Source: Coptis chinensis
Taxonomy: Eukaryota; Streptophyta; Magnoliopsida; Ranunculales; Ranunculaceae
DNA: 64,000 nucleotides
Assembly: GCA_015680905.1 (NCBI GenBank)
Contig: CM027380.1
Location: forward strand, 38,804,001 to 38,868,000
Reading direction: 5' to 3'
Shown here: positions 22,468-33,955 of the stretch, piece by piece
Position numbering within the stretch: the first letter of the stretch is position 1
Layout of the letters: each line of letters opens with the position of its first letter
The notes under the pieces: generated by a model
Database searches by the model: none
The model's input: the letters and a program-made list of their open reading frames with translations, nothing else
What the model was told of the DNA's origin: nothing
Made by a program: the position numbers and the translations under genes

Positions 22468-23050
22468 GTTAGACGTTTTTTCCTTACCTTACCTTAATCT
22501 CATGCAAGGCTAAGTCCAATGTTATAGAAACACAACAATAGTCAAAATAACCCTGATATGCTAGAATAAATCCTCTAACAAGAGAGGCGAGGAGTAGAAG
22601 AAGGAGTACCTGAATGTCTCCTTGCTACACGTTTGAATAGCATCTTGTATACGCGATTTCAGTGTATTCAGGAAGATAGCAACACTGAATAACTTTGAAC
22701 AAATGAAAGTTTAAACTAACCTGTGAAATCAGTCTTATTTAGAAGAGGGCGTGGGGTGCGCTTGGAGTTGTGCTAAAATGGGCGCGAGGCACGCTCTTGC
22801 CTTGGACGATGTCCAGGCGCTTTAGCGTGGGGCGCGTTTGGAATTGTGCTAAAATGGGCATAGGGCGTGCTCTTGCCTTGGACGATGTCCAGGCACTTTG
22901 GCGCGGAGCACGCTCTTGTATTTCTGCGAAAAATATCAGTTTCTGAACCAAACAAACATTGTTAGAACCAAACAAGGGTGGGTGGGTTTAATGGGATTTT
23001 AGTAGGATTAACACTACTAAAGGAAATGAAGCTAAACATAACTAATATGG
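22468..23050 (-). other. Element X leader between PBS and gag
   Basis: No gene. It includes GC-rich units at about 22740-22925 (GGCGCGAGGCACGCTC and GTGGGGCGCGTTTGG types, repeated about 80 bases apart with GACGATGTCCAGGCGCTT between), of the same kind as those upstream of the 3' ORFs. Confidence 0.65.
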
Positions 23051-23063
23051 CTGCGGTGCCATT
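23050..23063 (-). other. Primer binding site of element X
   Basis: AATGGCACCGCAG follows the 5' LTR end TTTATCA. Athila-group elements are known for a PBS of the type TGGCGCCGTTGCCGGGGA, complementary to the 3' end of tRNA-Asp. Here it is a diverged form, shared with B2, B3 and D. Confidence 0.7.
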
Positions 23064-24401
23064 TGATAAATGTAAAAACAATAGTTTTACCTACTCTTAA
23101 CTAGTTATGCTATGAATAAGTAAAACTAAATGAAATTTACGCTATATGATCAAAGTTCTACTCTCGTTATCGTTCAATATATGGAGTAGAGAATTAGTTC
23201 CACTCCTAACTCGTTTAGATGCAACGTTTCCTAGTTTAATTAATTCTAACAAAATCGATGAGAGTAATGAAATGAAAATATACTAATGTGGTGATTGAAT
23301 ATTAATAGAAATGATGTAATTTATACTACGACAATTCAATACTAAGATGTGAATATCAAGAAGGAATTAGGGGGATTTGATTCTACCTTGAATTCAACTT
23401 AATAAACTAGCATAGATTTGTTGTAATCCTAATCTTTATGTTTTCACATAAAGATTGGGTCTTTCTAATCTCTAATTATTCATGGCAATCTCTACTAACT
23501 AATAATTAGTATCTGAGGCAATTTAAACCCATTCTCATGGCGAATTAACTACCTTCTAGAGTGGAATAGATTATTACAACTATTTCTACACTAATACAAT
23601 CAATTTTTCATCAAAGCTTTCTCAAACCCCTTTAATGGAGGTTTTGACTTTGATTCATCAAACTATTATTAATAAATAAATAAGAAGAAGACATCCTTGA
23701 AGAAATATAAAATTACTTTATTAATCTAATGAAAAAGAGTCTAATGATTCAAAACTGAATGAAAACTAAGTATTGACTAATTAATTAAATCTAATCTATA
23801 TTATGAATCTAATCCAGTCCTTAAGAGTTTGGCCTTAGTCCTCTTTATATAAAAAAGGCTAGGTCTACAAATTCATGCATGGGCTTTGGAGCCATGTTTT
23901 GGGCCATAAAATCGAGCCCAAAACTTGATTACTCCGGTCCAAAAAGGGTTTCTTTGCTAGAAATTACTGCAACAGCCTTTTTGTCCACTTTTACTCCTTT
24001 GATTGGGTTAAGGCTTGGACCATTAGAAATCTCCTTCCGATCCGGTCGTTTTGACATATGGTAGGCCCAATTCTGAGGTCTGAGTCCAAAGATACGGCCT
24101 TCGGAAATTCTGCTGATTTTTATGCGCTATTTTTGCTCACGTTGACTTTGACTTTTCAGCTTTGACCGGGTTTTAAATAGGTTTTTTCTCCTTGAATCTC
24201 GACCTTTAATCATAAAACTTCTTAGCAACCAACCTTTGCTCCTTTATCTCGCAAAAAGGGCACATTTCTGCGTATAATTGACTCCAATGCCTGAAATACA
24301 TAAAAGCACGTAAACAGCAATAACTCTTATTTATTAATCACATATTTGGTCTAAAAGCAATATTGTTAAGGGGTTAAAATTATAGTTTTTGGCTCTTATC
24401 A
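23064..24401 (-). repeat. Element X 5' LTR
   Basis: 1338 bp, start TGATAAGAGCC at the right, end TTTATCA at the left. It pairs with the LTR at 7294-8629. A TATA box (TATATAAA) is at 23844-23851 on the minus strand. Confidence 0.9.
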
Positions 24402-24721
24402 CCAACCCCTAGAACAATGCAATCTAGGGGTGGTTTGAGATCAGCTTTGTTTACTAAGGGTCGCCTATATCACCGAGTTATTCACTTGGGTTAGGACATT
24501 CTATGTCTTACGCAGTAAATCCCCCAACTCGCGTAGCTGAAGCTCTGTCTGTCTAGATTGGGTTTGTCATAGAGCCGACACGAAAGTTGTTTAAGATTAT
24601 CTGTTATGGTTTGATTTCAAGTAGTAGCATCTAGAATTACAGCTTTTATGTACGAGTTTTTTAAAACATCTCTCCATAGTTTTCAAAACCAAAGGATATA
24701 AAAATAAAAGTTCTAGGCCCC
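24402..24721 (+). mobile_element. Element B1, middle part
   Basis: Starts CCAACCCCTAGAAC and matches B2 from 55070 onward, including GATCAGCTTTG and CAGTAAATCCCCCAACTCG. Its first five bases are the duplication of the X insertion; its last five (GCCCC, 24717-24721) are the duplication of the A insertion. No gene. Confidence 0.85.
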
Positions 24722-26157
24722 TGATAGGACGATAAAATTGATATAATTTTACTAATGAATAAAGCGATGAAACTCTAAACGCAAGTAAAACTAAAACTGA
24801 ACTATACTCGTGATTATCAAAGATTTCTACTCTCGATACTATTGAAGTAGAGTTAGAATAGAAGATTTGTTGCACTCCTAGTTCTTTAGCATTCAAGTTT
24901 TCTATAATTGCGAATCTATCCAAAGTTTAACGAGAGTTTTACGAAGGGAATTCTAAGAACAAGATAATATCTATAATGATTCAACTACGAAATGCTACGG
25001 GATACTAAGGTTTGAATCTATAATAAGAATTAGGGGGCGATTGAATCCACCTTGAATCCAACTTAATAGACTAGCATAGATTGTTGTAATCCAATTCTTA
25101 CTTTCTTACGGTAAGAATTGGTCGTTCTAATCCCTAATTATACATGGCATCTCTACCAATTCATAACTAGCATGTGAGGACGTCCACCCATTCTCATGGC
25201 GAATCTACGACCTTCTAGAGTGGAATAGACTCTTATAAGGATTCTACACTACACAATCAAGTTTTCATCAAGGTTTCATCAAACCCCTCTAATGGAGATT
25301 TAGCCTTGATTCATCAAACTATCATTTCCATATGAATTAACACTAGACATCATAAAAAGATTGGAACTTTGCTTATTTAAACTCAAATGGAAACTACTCA
25401 TGCAATAATTGATTTAAACTACTAATGACAAATAAGTAAATCTAAGAATTGAAACTAATAATTAATGGAAAACGAAATTAGATTATCAAGAACTAAATAT
25501 TTTATTGATCTAACAACTAAATAACAATCATTCAATACTGAAATTAAACCAAGAATAACAACTAATTAATTAATTGAAAAACTAGATCTAGAACTAAGCT
25601 TTAATGGCTATCCTCTATCCTAAGCTAATTGATACTTAAGAGCTAAGTCTTATGTGTGGAAATGGAGGAGACCAGATCCACACTTTCATGCATGGGTTGA
25701 GGGCTCATGTTTTGGGCCGGAAAATCGAGCCCAAAGACTAATTTCTTCAGTCCACATGGCCCTTTTCAGCTGGCTTTGACTTCAACTAGCTTTTTGGCTA
25801 CTTTTTCTCCTCTGATTGGGTCAAGGTTTAGACCATTGGAAAGCCCTTTCCGAGCCGGTCGTTTTGAGATAAGGTACGCCCAATTCTAGGGCCTAAGTCC
25901 AAAGATACGATCTTCGGAAGTTCTACTGACTTTTGCGTGCTGTGTCTGCCCGTCTTGGCCTTTAATCACATAACTTCTTAGGAACCAACCCTTGATCCTT
26001 TATATCGCCAAAGTGGCATATTTCTGCACATAATTGACTTCAATGCCTGAAATACATAAAAGCACGTAATTAGCATTAACTCTTATTTATTACTCGCATA
26101 ATTGGTCTAAAAGTATTATTGTTAATGGGTTAAAACTACAGTTTTGGGCTCTTATCA
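24722..26157 (-). repeat. Element A 3' LTR (left side)
   Basis: Runs TGATAAGAGCCC (right end) to CCTATCA (left end), 1436 bp. A long inner stretch matches the right LTR. It contains the GCCCATGCATGAAAGTGTGG block common to the Athila LTRs here. Confidence 0.88.
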
Positions 26158-26171
26158 AACCACCCCCAAAC
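26158..26171 (-). other. Polypurine tract of element A
   Basis: GTTTGGGGGTGGTT on the minus strand touches the LTR start, preceded by TTGAGGACAAGCAAAATGC-like sequence as in X. Confidence 0.85.
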
Positions 26172-27977
26172 AGCATTTTGCTTGTCCTCAAGAAAATATG
26201 AGAAATTAGCATAAGTGACCAAAAATGAAGTCCTAACTAATCTCATTTCGTCGAGTGCGATTGTATTGACCAAATGTAACAAGGCCTTAAGCCAATAAGA
26301 ATTCCCTAGTGAACGAGTTGTAGCCTCGTGAGAGTTTTCTAGTGAAGGTACTCACAAACTTCATCTATACTACAACGACTCAGAAATAAAACTATTGCTT
26401 CCTTATCTATGTCTCAATTATCTATACATCTCACTAGCAATGAATACATAATAATCAAGTTGAAACCTAAGCTAATATATGCATAATAATCAATCATATA
26501 CGAATAAACATATATATAATGAGTAATACTATGAGATGAACTAGCAGGTCCATTTCTGAAAACTCAGAATAGCGTCCTTAAGTAGGTCCTCACATAAATG
26601 TTAAGACAAAAGCTACTCTGATTTTTCCGCTCAAGTTTACATCTACTCCAAATTAGTGGGCACACTTTATCTTACAAACTCAATGACACACAAGGAAGCC
26701 GGAGTCGATCAAACACATATGCCACTTACTATCACACTAACCTATTCCTAATTCAGCTAGAGGTCTTTATTAGGTGTTGCAGGGATTAAGAGATGGTTTA
26801 AGAAGGAAGGAAATGGATATTCAAAAATGACAAGTCTGAGATAATAAATTTTTCATATTATGTAACTAGAGAAAACCTTGTTCTTTACTTTTGCTTTTAC
26901 ACTTTGTTTCCATCCTTAGCCATATTTTTCTTTTTCTTTGGCTTTTGACTCCTTTGATTCTATTTTTGGAGTTCTAACTTTTTATTTTCTTTTATTTATT
27001 TTTTTTTTTTATTTGGATGGAAACTTACTTTTCTCAATAGAAGCGACTAACAAATTCTTGATTTCAAAGGTTCTTCCCTTTTCTATTCTTCATCTCTATT
27101 CTCAGACTTATTCAAAGAATTGGGTAGGTTGATTTTTATTTTTATTTTTTTTTTGTAATAGGGTAAAGGATTTGCGGTTTATGGAAGGCTCAAGAAAGGC
27201 TTAGAGGGACGACTAGCGGAAAATAATTCATAGGTTTGAATTTCTGGCTATATTAATCCAAAGAGGGCCTAAATTCTCGCTTAGGATATGGTATAGTGAT
27301 CAAGCAAGTGGACGTGTGATTTTTCTATCCGGATTTTACTTCTCCCTTGCATCATTTCTCAAATGTTTCACTCATATAAGGCTTTAGGCTATATTCTCAC
27401 AAGATTTGTAGAATAAGTACTCTAGCCTATATTTCAGAAACTTACTGCCAACAATCATAGATACTCATGTAACATATTTATAGATAGATGCAAGGATTAT
27501 TACCTACATATTAGCCTAAGTTTCTAAAAACTATTCTAATGCAAAAGCTACGTGAGACTTCTAGATTATTGAGAGCATAGAGAAAGAAAACAATACCAAT
27601 ATTCCTAAGTGTATAACATACTTTTTATTTATATTTTTAAAAAATTTGTATGCACTCGTTTATTTTTTAAATAGAAAACAGGTGCATATTATCCATAACT
27701 ATATCCTAACAGATGTCTTAATTACACGTGTTTCTATGCCCCCAAACAAGAAGCATGCTTTATCCTCAAAGTATTTAAATAAATAGGTTAGAAAAATACC
27801 ATTGAAACGCGTGAAATTCTGGAACATCTACAAAACAAGGTTAAACATACTAATATAGAAAAGAAAAACTGACACAACTCTATAAGAGTTCCACCCGTAA
27901 TGAGGTTAATGAGAAATAAATTGCTTGGGACATAAGCAGACACTAACTGAAATAAAAACTAACCTTAACTCCCGTTT
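26172..27977 (-). other. Element A 3' non-coding block
   Basis: No gene. It is homologous to 5488-7280 of X, in minus orientation, with the A/G-rich segment full of AAAGGAGTCAAAAGCC-like words (26900-27130 here as T/C-rich), the diverged hairpin near 26290, and another AAACA(C)GTGTTTC-type segment near 27730 beside an internal polypurine-like tract. Confidence 0.65.
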
Positions 27978-29000
27978 CTAAGCATTATCCTCTTCATCTT
28001 TCATAAAGAGATGCGGTTCCTTCACATCCTGCCATGCCATGATGATTTGCCAGGCTTCACTCCACTTATCTTCTACAATAGCTAACCTGTCAAGCGCCAC
28101 TTGGTCGGATGGGGTGTAAGGTGCAACCAGATGAGGTTGTACCCTCCACCCTTGCCAAGTCATTGTACGGAACGATCGAATAATACAATTGGTGGATCTC
28201 ACAATGTCGACCCCAACCCAATCCGTGAAATGGGCACAAAAAACAGGGAAGAAACATAGCATATTATGGCAAACTAAAATAGGCATAAGAAGGTACTTAT
28301 GCCTCTTGCTATGGGCTCGGGCTAAACTAGACATTAGGGTTTGGGGAATATCATAGAGTGTACGTCCCCCAACTAAAGCGAGGAAAATATCGCAAGTTTC
28401 ATCATTCACAGAAGAATAACGTCATTCCCCTCTAATGTTTAGCATGATCCAAAACATAACAGTGCCCACGTTCATAGATAAGCTACCAAGGGCGACGTTA
28501 TAATCCCCTTGGTCTTCTATCCTAAAGATTCCTGCCCCGTAATGCTCATGCAAATCCTCATAGTTATACATGTATATATTATCTACCAAATAGGCCCATG
28601 AGTCTTGTATTTCGGCGGGCATAGCAAGTCGAAGCACAAAGGCTAGCAAAAACCTGGAAATTTCCTTCGGTTTATCCCCGATGGTGATGGAGAACACTTG
28701 TTCTCCATCTGGTCTATCAAAGAACTTACAATTATCATAAAAATAAGATGTAAGTGCAGGAGAATAAAGTTCATCAGGACTTACCAAAAGTGGCTCCCAG
28801 CCTGCTAGAATAATCACTTCGCGAAACCACGCACCATAGGTGTCACTTTGGAACAAGTCTTCAAAAGACTGTTCCGGTATGATACAAGGGGGTGTCATCA
28901 CCAATCTACTCTCTGGAACAGCTGCAAACGATCTTGGAACAACCCACAAAAAATTGGAATTTTTTGTGCCCACGTGGTTCTGGGCGCGGGGTGCGCTCAA
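27978..29000 (-). pseudogene. Element A 3' ORF (type 2), fossil
   Basis: Two open stretches of 192 and 143 codons carry the best type-2 sequence in the window: IIPEQSFEDLFQSDTYGAWFREVI, then AGWEPL, ELYSPALTSYFYDNCKFF, an acidic/amphipathic middle with DKPKEISRFLLAFVLRLAMP, and DSWAYLVDNIYMYN. The second stretch has SLARAHSKRHKYLLMPILV, then a hydrophobic CHNMLCFFPVFCAHF segment and VGVDIVR. Position and a possible membrane segment recall env-like ORFs of Athila. Sequence style recalls the plant putative transposon protein domain. Function is not known. Broken. Confidence 0.6.
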
Positions 29001-29230
29001 CCTATGCCTGGGTAGGGCGCGGGGTATGCTTTGTTGATTTTCAAGTTACAGGCACTTGGGCGCAGGGCGCGCTCACTTTATACCTGTGATGGGCGCAGGT
29101 CGCGCTCAGGATGAAAACTAGAATTCCAATATTGTGGGCGCAGGTCACGCTCCGCTCTAGGCTTGGTAGGGCACGGGTCGCGCTCTGATGAAATTTTGGC
29201 CGGCAAAGCGCCTAGGTGCGTGGTAAGGCC
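28975..29230 (-). repeat. GC-rich tandem repeats at the start of the A 3' ORF
   Basis: About five imperfect units of 45-60 bases containing GGGCGCGGGTCGCGCTC-like cores. Translated on the minus strand they give repeated ERDLRP motifs (ERDPCPTKPRAERDLRPQ, then PERDLRPSQ). Similar units lie in the A leader (33775-33955) and in X and D. Confidence 0.75.
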
Positions 29231-30199
29231 CATCTCGGCCTTGGATAGCCGAAATTTCTTCGAAGTTGCTAAAAAGGTGAAGAAAAATAGGAAACGTGGG
29301 AGTGAAAGGTGAGAGATGATAGTGAGGTGTAGTGTGGGTTGTGAGTGTATAATGAATGAAGTTTTTATAGGTTTTAAGTTGCTAAAACGAATTGGGAAGT
29401 TGCCAAAAAGCTTTAAGGCAATTGCCGGAAACAAAAAATTTCCAAAACCGAAAACGGAAACAACTCATATTCTTGATTCTAAAACAACTCTAATATCTTT
29501 TAGATTGAATTTATGATAGAAACTGCCTAACTCATCGAGATTTCATCCTACCACAATATCTATTCATAGCCATGCCCATATCGACAATATTCTCAACCCT
29601 CACTCCAAAACTAATTCTAAACTGGAGGATCATATCACAAATCATGCTAGAGTAAATAATATCACCCCCAAACAATTCGGGAAGGTGGGATTAACGATAA
29701 AAACAATGCACAATTTGAAAAGAACCATATTATATTAAAAATTGAACTTCAAATACAAACTACCGAATTCAAATTTAACTAATGTATTCAAAACTTCAAA
29801 TCCGATTTCTATGCCCCCCCCAAACAAATTTTTGGCATCGAAGTTTAGAAAATTTGTTTTAAAAGCGGTCTTTTAAAGTCAGATTCCCAAGACTTCCTAA
29901 ATTACTATTTTTATGATTTTAACAATTTTTATTTTTAGGAATAAGATTTAATATAAGAAAAACAAGAAAGCAATAAAATCATAATTCACACCATAGAGGA
30001 ACATGACTCAAAATCCGAGAAAACATGCAAGAGTGGAAAACTTGAATTATATTTAACGTGGACTTAGGGTCCGGTACTTACAGCCACACACTCCATAAGG
30101 AGGGCCCGGTTACCTGAGTGGTGCACTTATCAATATATGGAATTATAAGGAAGTACACCAAACAACAAAATGAGCCGTTTATAGTCAGATACTCGAGAC
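29231..30199 (-). other. Element A spacer between protease linker and 3' ORF
   Basis: No gene seen. It contains two internal polypurine-like tracts (minus strand, near 29670 and 29820), the TCTGACTTTAAAAGACC-like motif near 29875, and the conserved 60-base element at 30059-30114 (GGTAACCGGGCC on the minus strand). Confidence 0.6.
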
Positions 30200-31780
30200 T
30201 TAAACAAATAACTGGATATATATATATATATATATACCCTTCAGTTTTCCATATATCAACAACCTAAATAGTTGGGGGTCTTTCCATAAATAAATAACAT
30301 GGAATGCACCCCTAAACAGAATCAAGCGCCAAGATTCTCTACGACGCAACTTATTGAAATGAAAGCGAAGTCTGATGGATCTAGAACGTAATCGCGCATG
30401 CACCTTATTTTTCATCTTTGAACGAGAGGGTGTCCAAGTGAATGATTGTGAGAAAATGGATGTTTGTGGAAGATATGGTGGATATGGATGAATTTTAGAC
30501 GTAAGGAATGGAAGAAATGAGAATGTGGGTTTGGCACAAAACTCATTCATGGTGTAGGTGGGAACTGTCTCAATTCTGAAAATGAAGGTGGCAAGTGCCT
30601 TTCCCTTGGGAATTATTCTTGTATTAAAAGGATTTAGAAAATCATTAAGTACAGAAGAAACAAAAGGGTCAAGCGCAAACTCCAGGTTCCGTTGAAAAGG
30701 TGGAAAGTGGGGAAAATTGGTGATGGAAGATGAATGAGTGTCAGCTAGAGCTCTCAAGTCTAGATCATTAGAAGCCTTTAGATATACCAGACATTCCTCA
30801 ATAGGTGGGTCAAAAAAATCACTGGGATAGAGGGTGAAAAATTTATCTTCCGTCATAGCGTCAAGGGATAAATAGATGTTGGCAGGGTGGGACCCGCGTG
30901 GTGGCAGGGAAAGGTTGCAAAAAAGTTGAAGGAACTCTTCCTCAATTTTATCTATGTCCAAGGAGTCCTTGTCGAAGTTTGAGCTTCCAAAGGAAAGGAA
31001 TTTGTGCATCTGGTCATCTGAAAACGTGGTTTTGAAAAATATGAGCGAAGCTCTCAATCATACTAACCTCTTCATCGATATTCGTATCAGGAAACTATTT
31101 GATTGTTTTAAAAACATTGACCTCAATGGAAAGATGGCCAAAGGACAAGGGCATCAACCCATCACGGCAGTTTATAAACGCATTGGCAGTTGCCAAGAAA
31201 GGGCGCCCTAAAATGATCAAAATAGAATTGTTAGCGACTTCTGTATCAAGGATAACAAAATCCGCGGGATAGTAGAAATCTTGAACCTTAACCAGCACGT
31301 TTTCCACTACACCTTTAGGATACTTGATAGACCTATCAGCTAATTGCAACGTCATTGTTGTAGGTTGCATTTCCTGTAGACCTATTTATTTATATAAATA
31401 ATAAGGGAGTAAGTTAACACTCGCATCGAGGTCTAATAAAGCAGTGGTCATGTGAGTACCCCCTAAGGTGTATTGTACAGTAGGACGAATAGGGTCCTTG
31501 TACTTAACGATTCCATTGTGTTCCATTAAAGTTGGAAATTGTTCAGTTAAAAAGGCGTCTTAAGGAATCTTTGTCTTACGCCTAGTAGTGCACAACTCTT
31601 TAAGAAACTTAGCATGGTGAGGTAACTTTTTAATCGCTTCAAGAAAAGGTAAGTTTATCGTTATATTTTTAAAAATATCCCTAATCTCTTCAAAATTTGT
31701 ATCCTTGTTTAACATAGCTAATTTCTGAGGAAACGATGGTTTCTCTCTATATTTAGCATATGGATCAACAGGATGGTTAA
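30200..31780 (-). pseudogene. pol: Element A protease and downstream linker (fossil)
   Basis: 31370-31095 carries the second half of an aspartic protease, matching X closely (ADRSIKYPKGVVENVLVKVQ and IILGRPFLATANAFINC). The 285-codon frame 31057-30200 begins MRASLIFFKTTFSDDQMHKFLSFG, which matches the X linker (ENQMHKFLSFGSSNFD), then diverges into a Phe/Pro/Ser-rich sequence of unknown kind. The end runs into an (AT)n stretch at about 30217-30236. Where X continues to RT, A does not. Broken. Confidence 0.7.
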
Positions 31781-31789
31781 CCTTGCTTT

Positions 31790-33408
31790 TCTATTTCTTA
31801 GGCTGTGGTTTAACTAGTACCTCTACAGGAGTAGGATCTTCAGTTATTATTTCGGTATCTAGTTCGATATCCAGTGTAGGGATTACTGGTGGGGTAACTA
31901 TAGACATAGTTACTTTGTTATCAACCACTCTGCCAGAACGGAAAGTGGTGATGGAATTTATCTCACCTACGTTTGCATTTTCATTACTAGTATTACCGTT
32001 TACCTCAAAGGCTATGTTTGGTGTTTTAGGATTAGGTATCGCTTGTCCTGGAAACACACCTTTGGGTTGTACTTTCTCTTGAGCTAACTGCTGTAAGGAA
32101 AGTTAGATAGCTTGTAAAATCTGTTGTTGAGATTGCATAAAGGTATCAAAACGATCCGATTGTGGAGTAGTATTTGCTACTGGTTGTGTGACAGGAACTA
32201 TGTCACGTTGATTATTAATGGGTGGATTTTGGTAGTTATTATTTATCAAAATGATACCTCTATTAGTATTATAATTATTATTGTTATAATTATTATAACT
32301 ACCCTGACCTTGTCCTTGTCGTGGTTGAGCTTGGTTATTATAATTATAATTATCATAACCTTGTCCTTGCCTTGGTGGACCTTGGTTGTAATTGTTTGTT
32401 GGCCTAACATTTAGGTTAAACAACCTTGGAGGTTGTTGATTATTTCGCAAACCGAAGTTGGGATTTTTTTCACCAAGCTGCGTTAGGTTCGCTATTAATG
32501 GAACAAACATTATCTTATTGTGATTGTTGTTGTTCATAGGCCAAAGGACAATAGGAGTCGAGATGCTCTAGACTCAAACAGAAATTACATGGATTGGAGT
32601 TGACATTCATGATGGGGATAGGCGTTTGTTGAACAGAAATAGCCTCTACCTTTTTAGTTAGAGATTCGATTAAATTTTTAAGTTTAGGATCGTGTTTCAT
32701 CTCAAACATACCGGCAGCCTTTACTGTTGTAGAAAAACTAGCGTTGCGGGAGATATCGTCACTACCCCCCCCCCCCCTAGTTATTATTACGCTTAGTTTG
32801 ATCTTGTAAAAATCTATAAGCCTTTGAGGCTCCTTTACTTAGGAAACTACCCCCATTCATTATGTCAAGGACTTCTTTATGGTTGTGTAGAAGTCCTTTG
32901 AAAAAGGCACGAACTAACGTGTCTTTTGCAAGGTTATGGTGTGGACACTCTATAAGAAGATCGGTGAAACGATTCCAATCCTCTGAAAATGATTCTTGAG
33001 GATTCTGTCAAAAGAAATGAATCTTGGAAAGCATTTCATCGGTCTTCAGTGGTGGGTAAAAATGTTCCATAAATAGTTGAACAAGTTTAGCCCAAGAGTC
33101 CACAGAATTAGGCGCTTGGGCAGTTAACCAAGACGCCGCCTTGTCAGCTAAAGTGAAGGGAAAAACCCTCAGTTTAATTTGTTCAGCACCAACGATAGGA
33201 TGGTGGAATGTAGTAAGGACTTGGTCAATCCTACACACGTGCTGATAAGGTTTTTCATGGTATAACCATGAAAAATGGGTAACAAATTAAATATATTTGG
33301 GGGGATTCGAAAATCCCCCACTGGGTCTGATAGAACGATGCAAGATTTAGGGCTATCGTTCAAGGCTTTGTAAAAGTCAGAGAGAGAAGACTCTCTTTCT
33401 TCAGGCAT
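31790..33408 (-). pseudogene. gag: Element A gag (fossil)
   Basis: 33408-33008 holds the gag core (NIFNLLPIFHG, IKLRVFPFTLADKAASWL). 32709-32515 has an intact-looking knuckle, CNFC-x4-H-x4-C (CNFCLSLEHLDSYC). 32537-32103 is an Asn/Gln/Tyr/Gly-rich tail with repeated RQGQG and NYN words. A run of 13 C lies at 32765-32777. Close to gag of X. Broken. Confidence 0.82.
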
Positions 33409-33955
33409 TATTTTAGGTGGTGTGCGTGTTATGCTAGCTAGAGGTGTAGTGAGTGGTATACTAGAAAGGTGTGTTTGTTAACGTTGCCGGTTGATTACGT
33501 TAGCCATTTTTCTTCGACCTGACCTTAATCTCATGCAAGGTTAAGCCAATCTTAACAAAACACAATAACACTCCAAACAATCCTGATATGCTAGTATGAT
33601 CCTCTAACAGGAGATGCGAGGTATGGAAGAAAAGAATTCCTGAATGCCTCCTTGCTTCACTTATGAATATCGTCTTGCTTACGCGTGGTCAGTGTGTATA
33701 ACAAGTTAAAACACTAAAAACTATGAAGAAATGGAAATTTGAAACAAACCTGTGGAAATCAGGTAAATTCAACAGAGGGCGCAGGTCGTGCTCAGAATAG
33801 GCCTAGGTAGGGCGCAGGTAGCGCTCAGGTTCAAGCTGGAGTTCCAGGCGTTTGGGTGTAGGTCGTGCTCAAATTTAGCCTTGGTAGGGCGTGGGTCGAG
33901 CTCAGGGTAAAATTCAAGGTCCAGGCGCTTCAACACTGGGGGCGCTCGTGTTTTG
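33409..33955 (-). other. Element A leader with GC-rich units
   Basis: Upstream of gag. About five GGGCGCAGGTCGTGCTC-type units at 33775-33955, next to the LTR. No gene and no clear PBS here. Confidence 0.6.

Larger units (their letters stand above)
17870..24401 (-). mobile_element. Element X, 5' half: 5' LTR, leader, gag, protease, RT, RNase H, integrase N-terminus
   Basis: Athila-like Ty3/gypsy element on the minus strand, whole from its 5' LTR to the Y insertion in integrase. Domain order protease-RT-RNase H-integrase identifies the superfamily. The lineage call rests on the PBS type, the gag motifs, the long LTRs and the 3' ORFs in the other half. The 5' LTR is preceded (minus sense) by GTTGG and B1 sequence. 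The coding region carries several breaks. Confidence 0.88.

Noticed and set aside
23050-23063. tRNA gene
   Set aside because: Only a short match to a tRNA 3' end, at the place of a primer binding site; no cloverleaf around it. The same holds at 41789, 43543 and 58446.
27978-29000. Firm call of the 3' ORF as a retroviral envelope gene
   Set aside because: There is no signal peptide, no furin-like site and only one doubtful hydrophobic stretch with charged residues. Position alone is not enough, so it is reported as a 3' ORF of unknown function.
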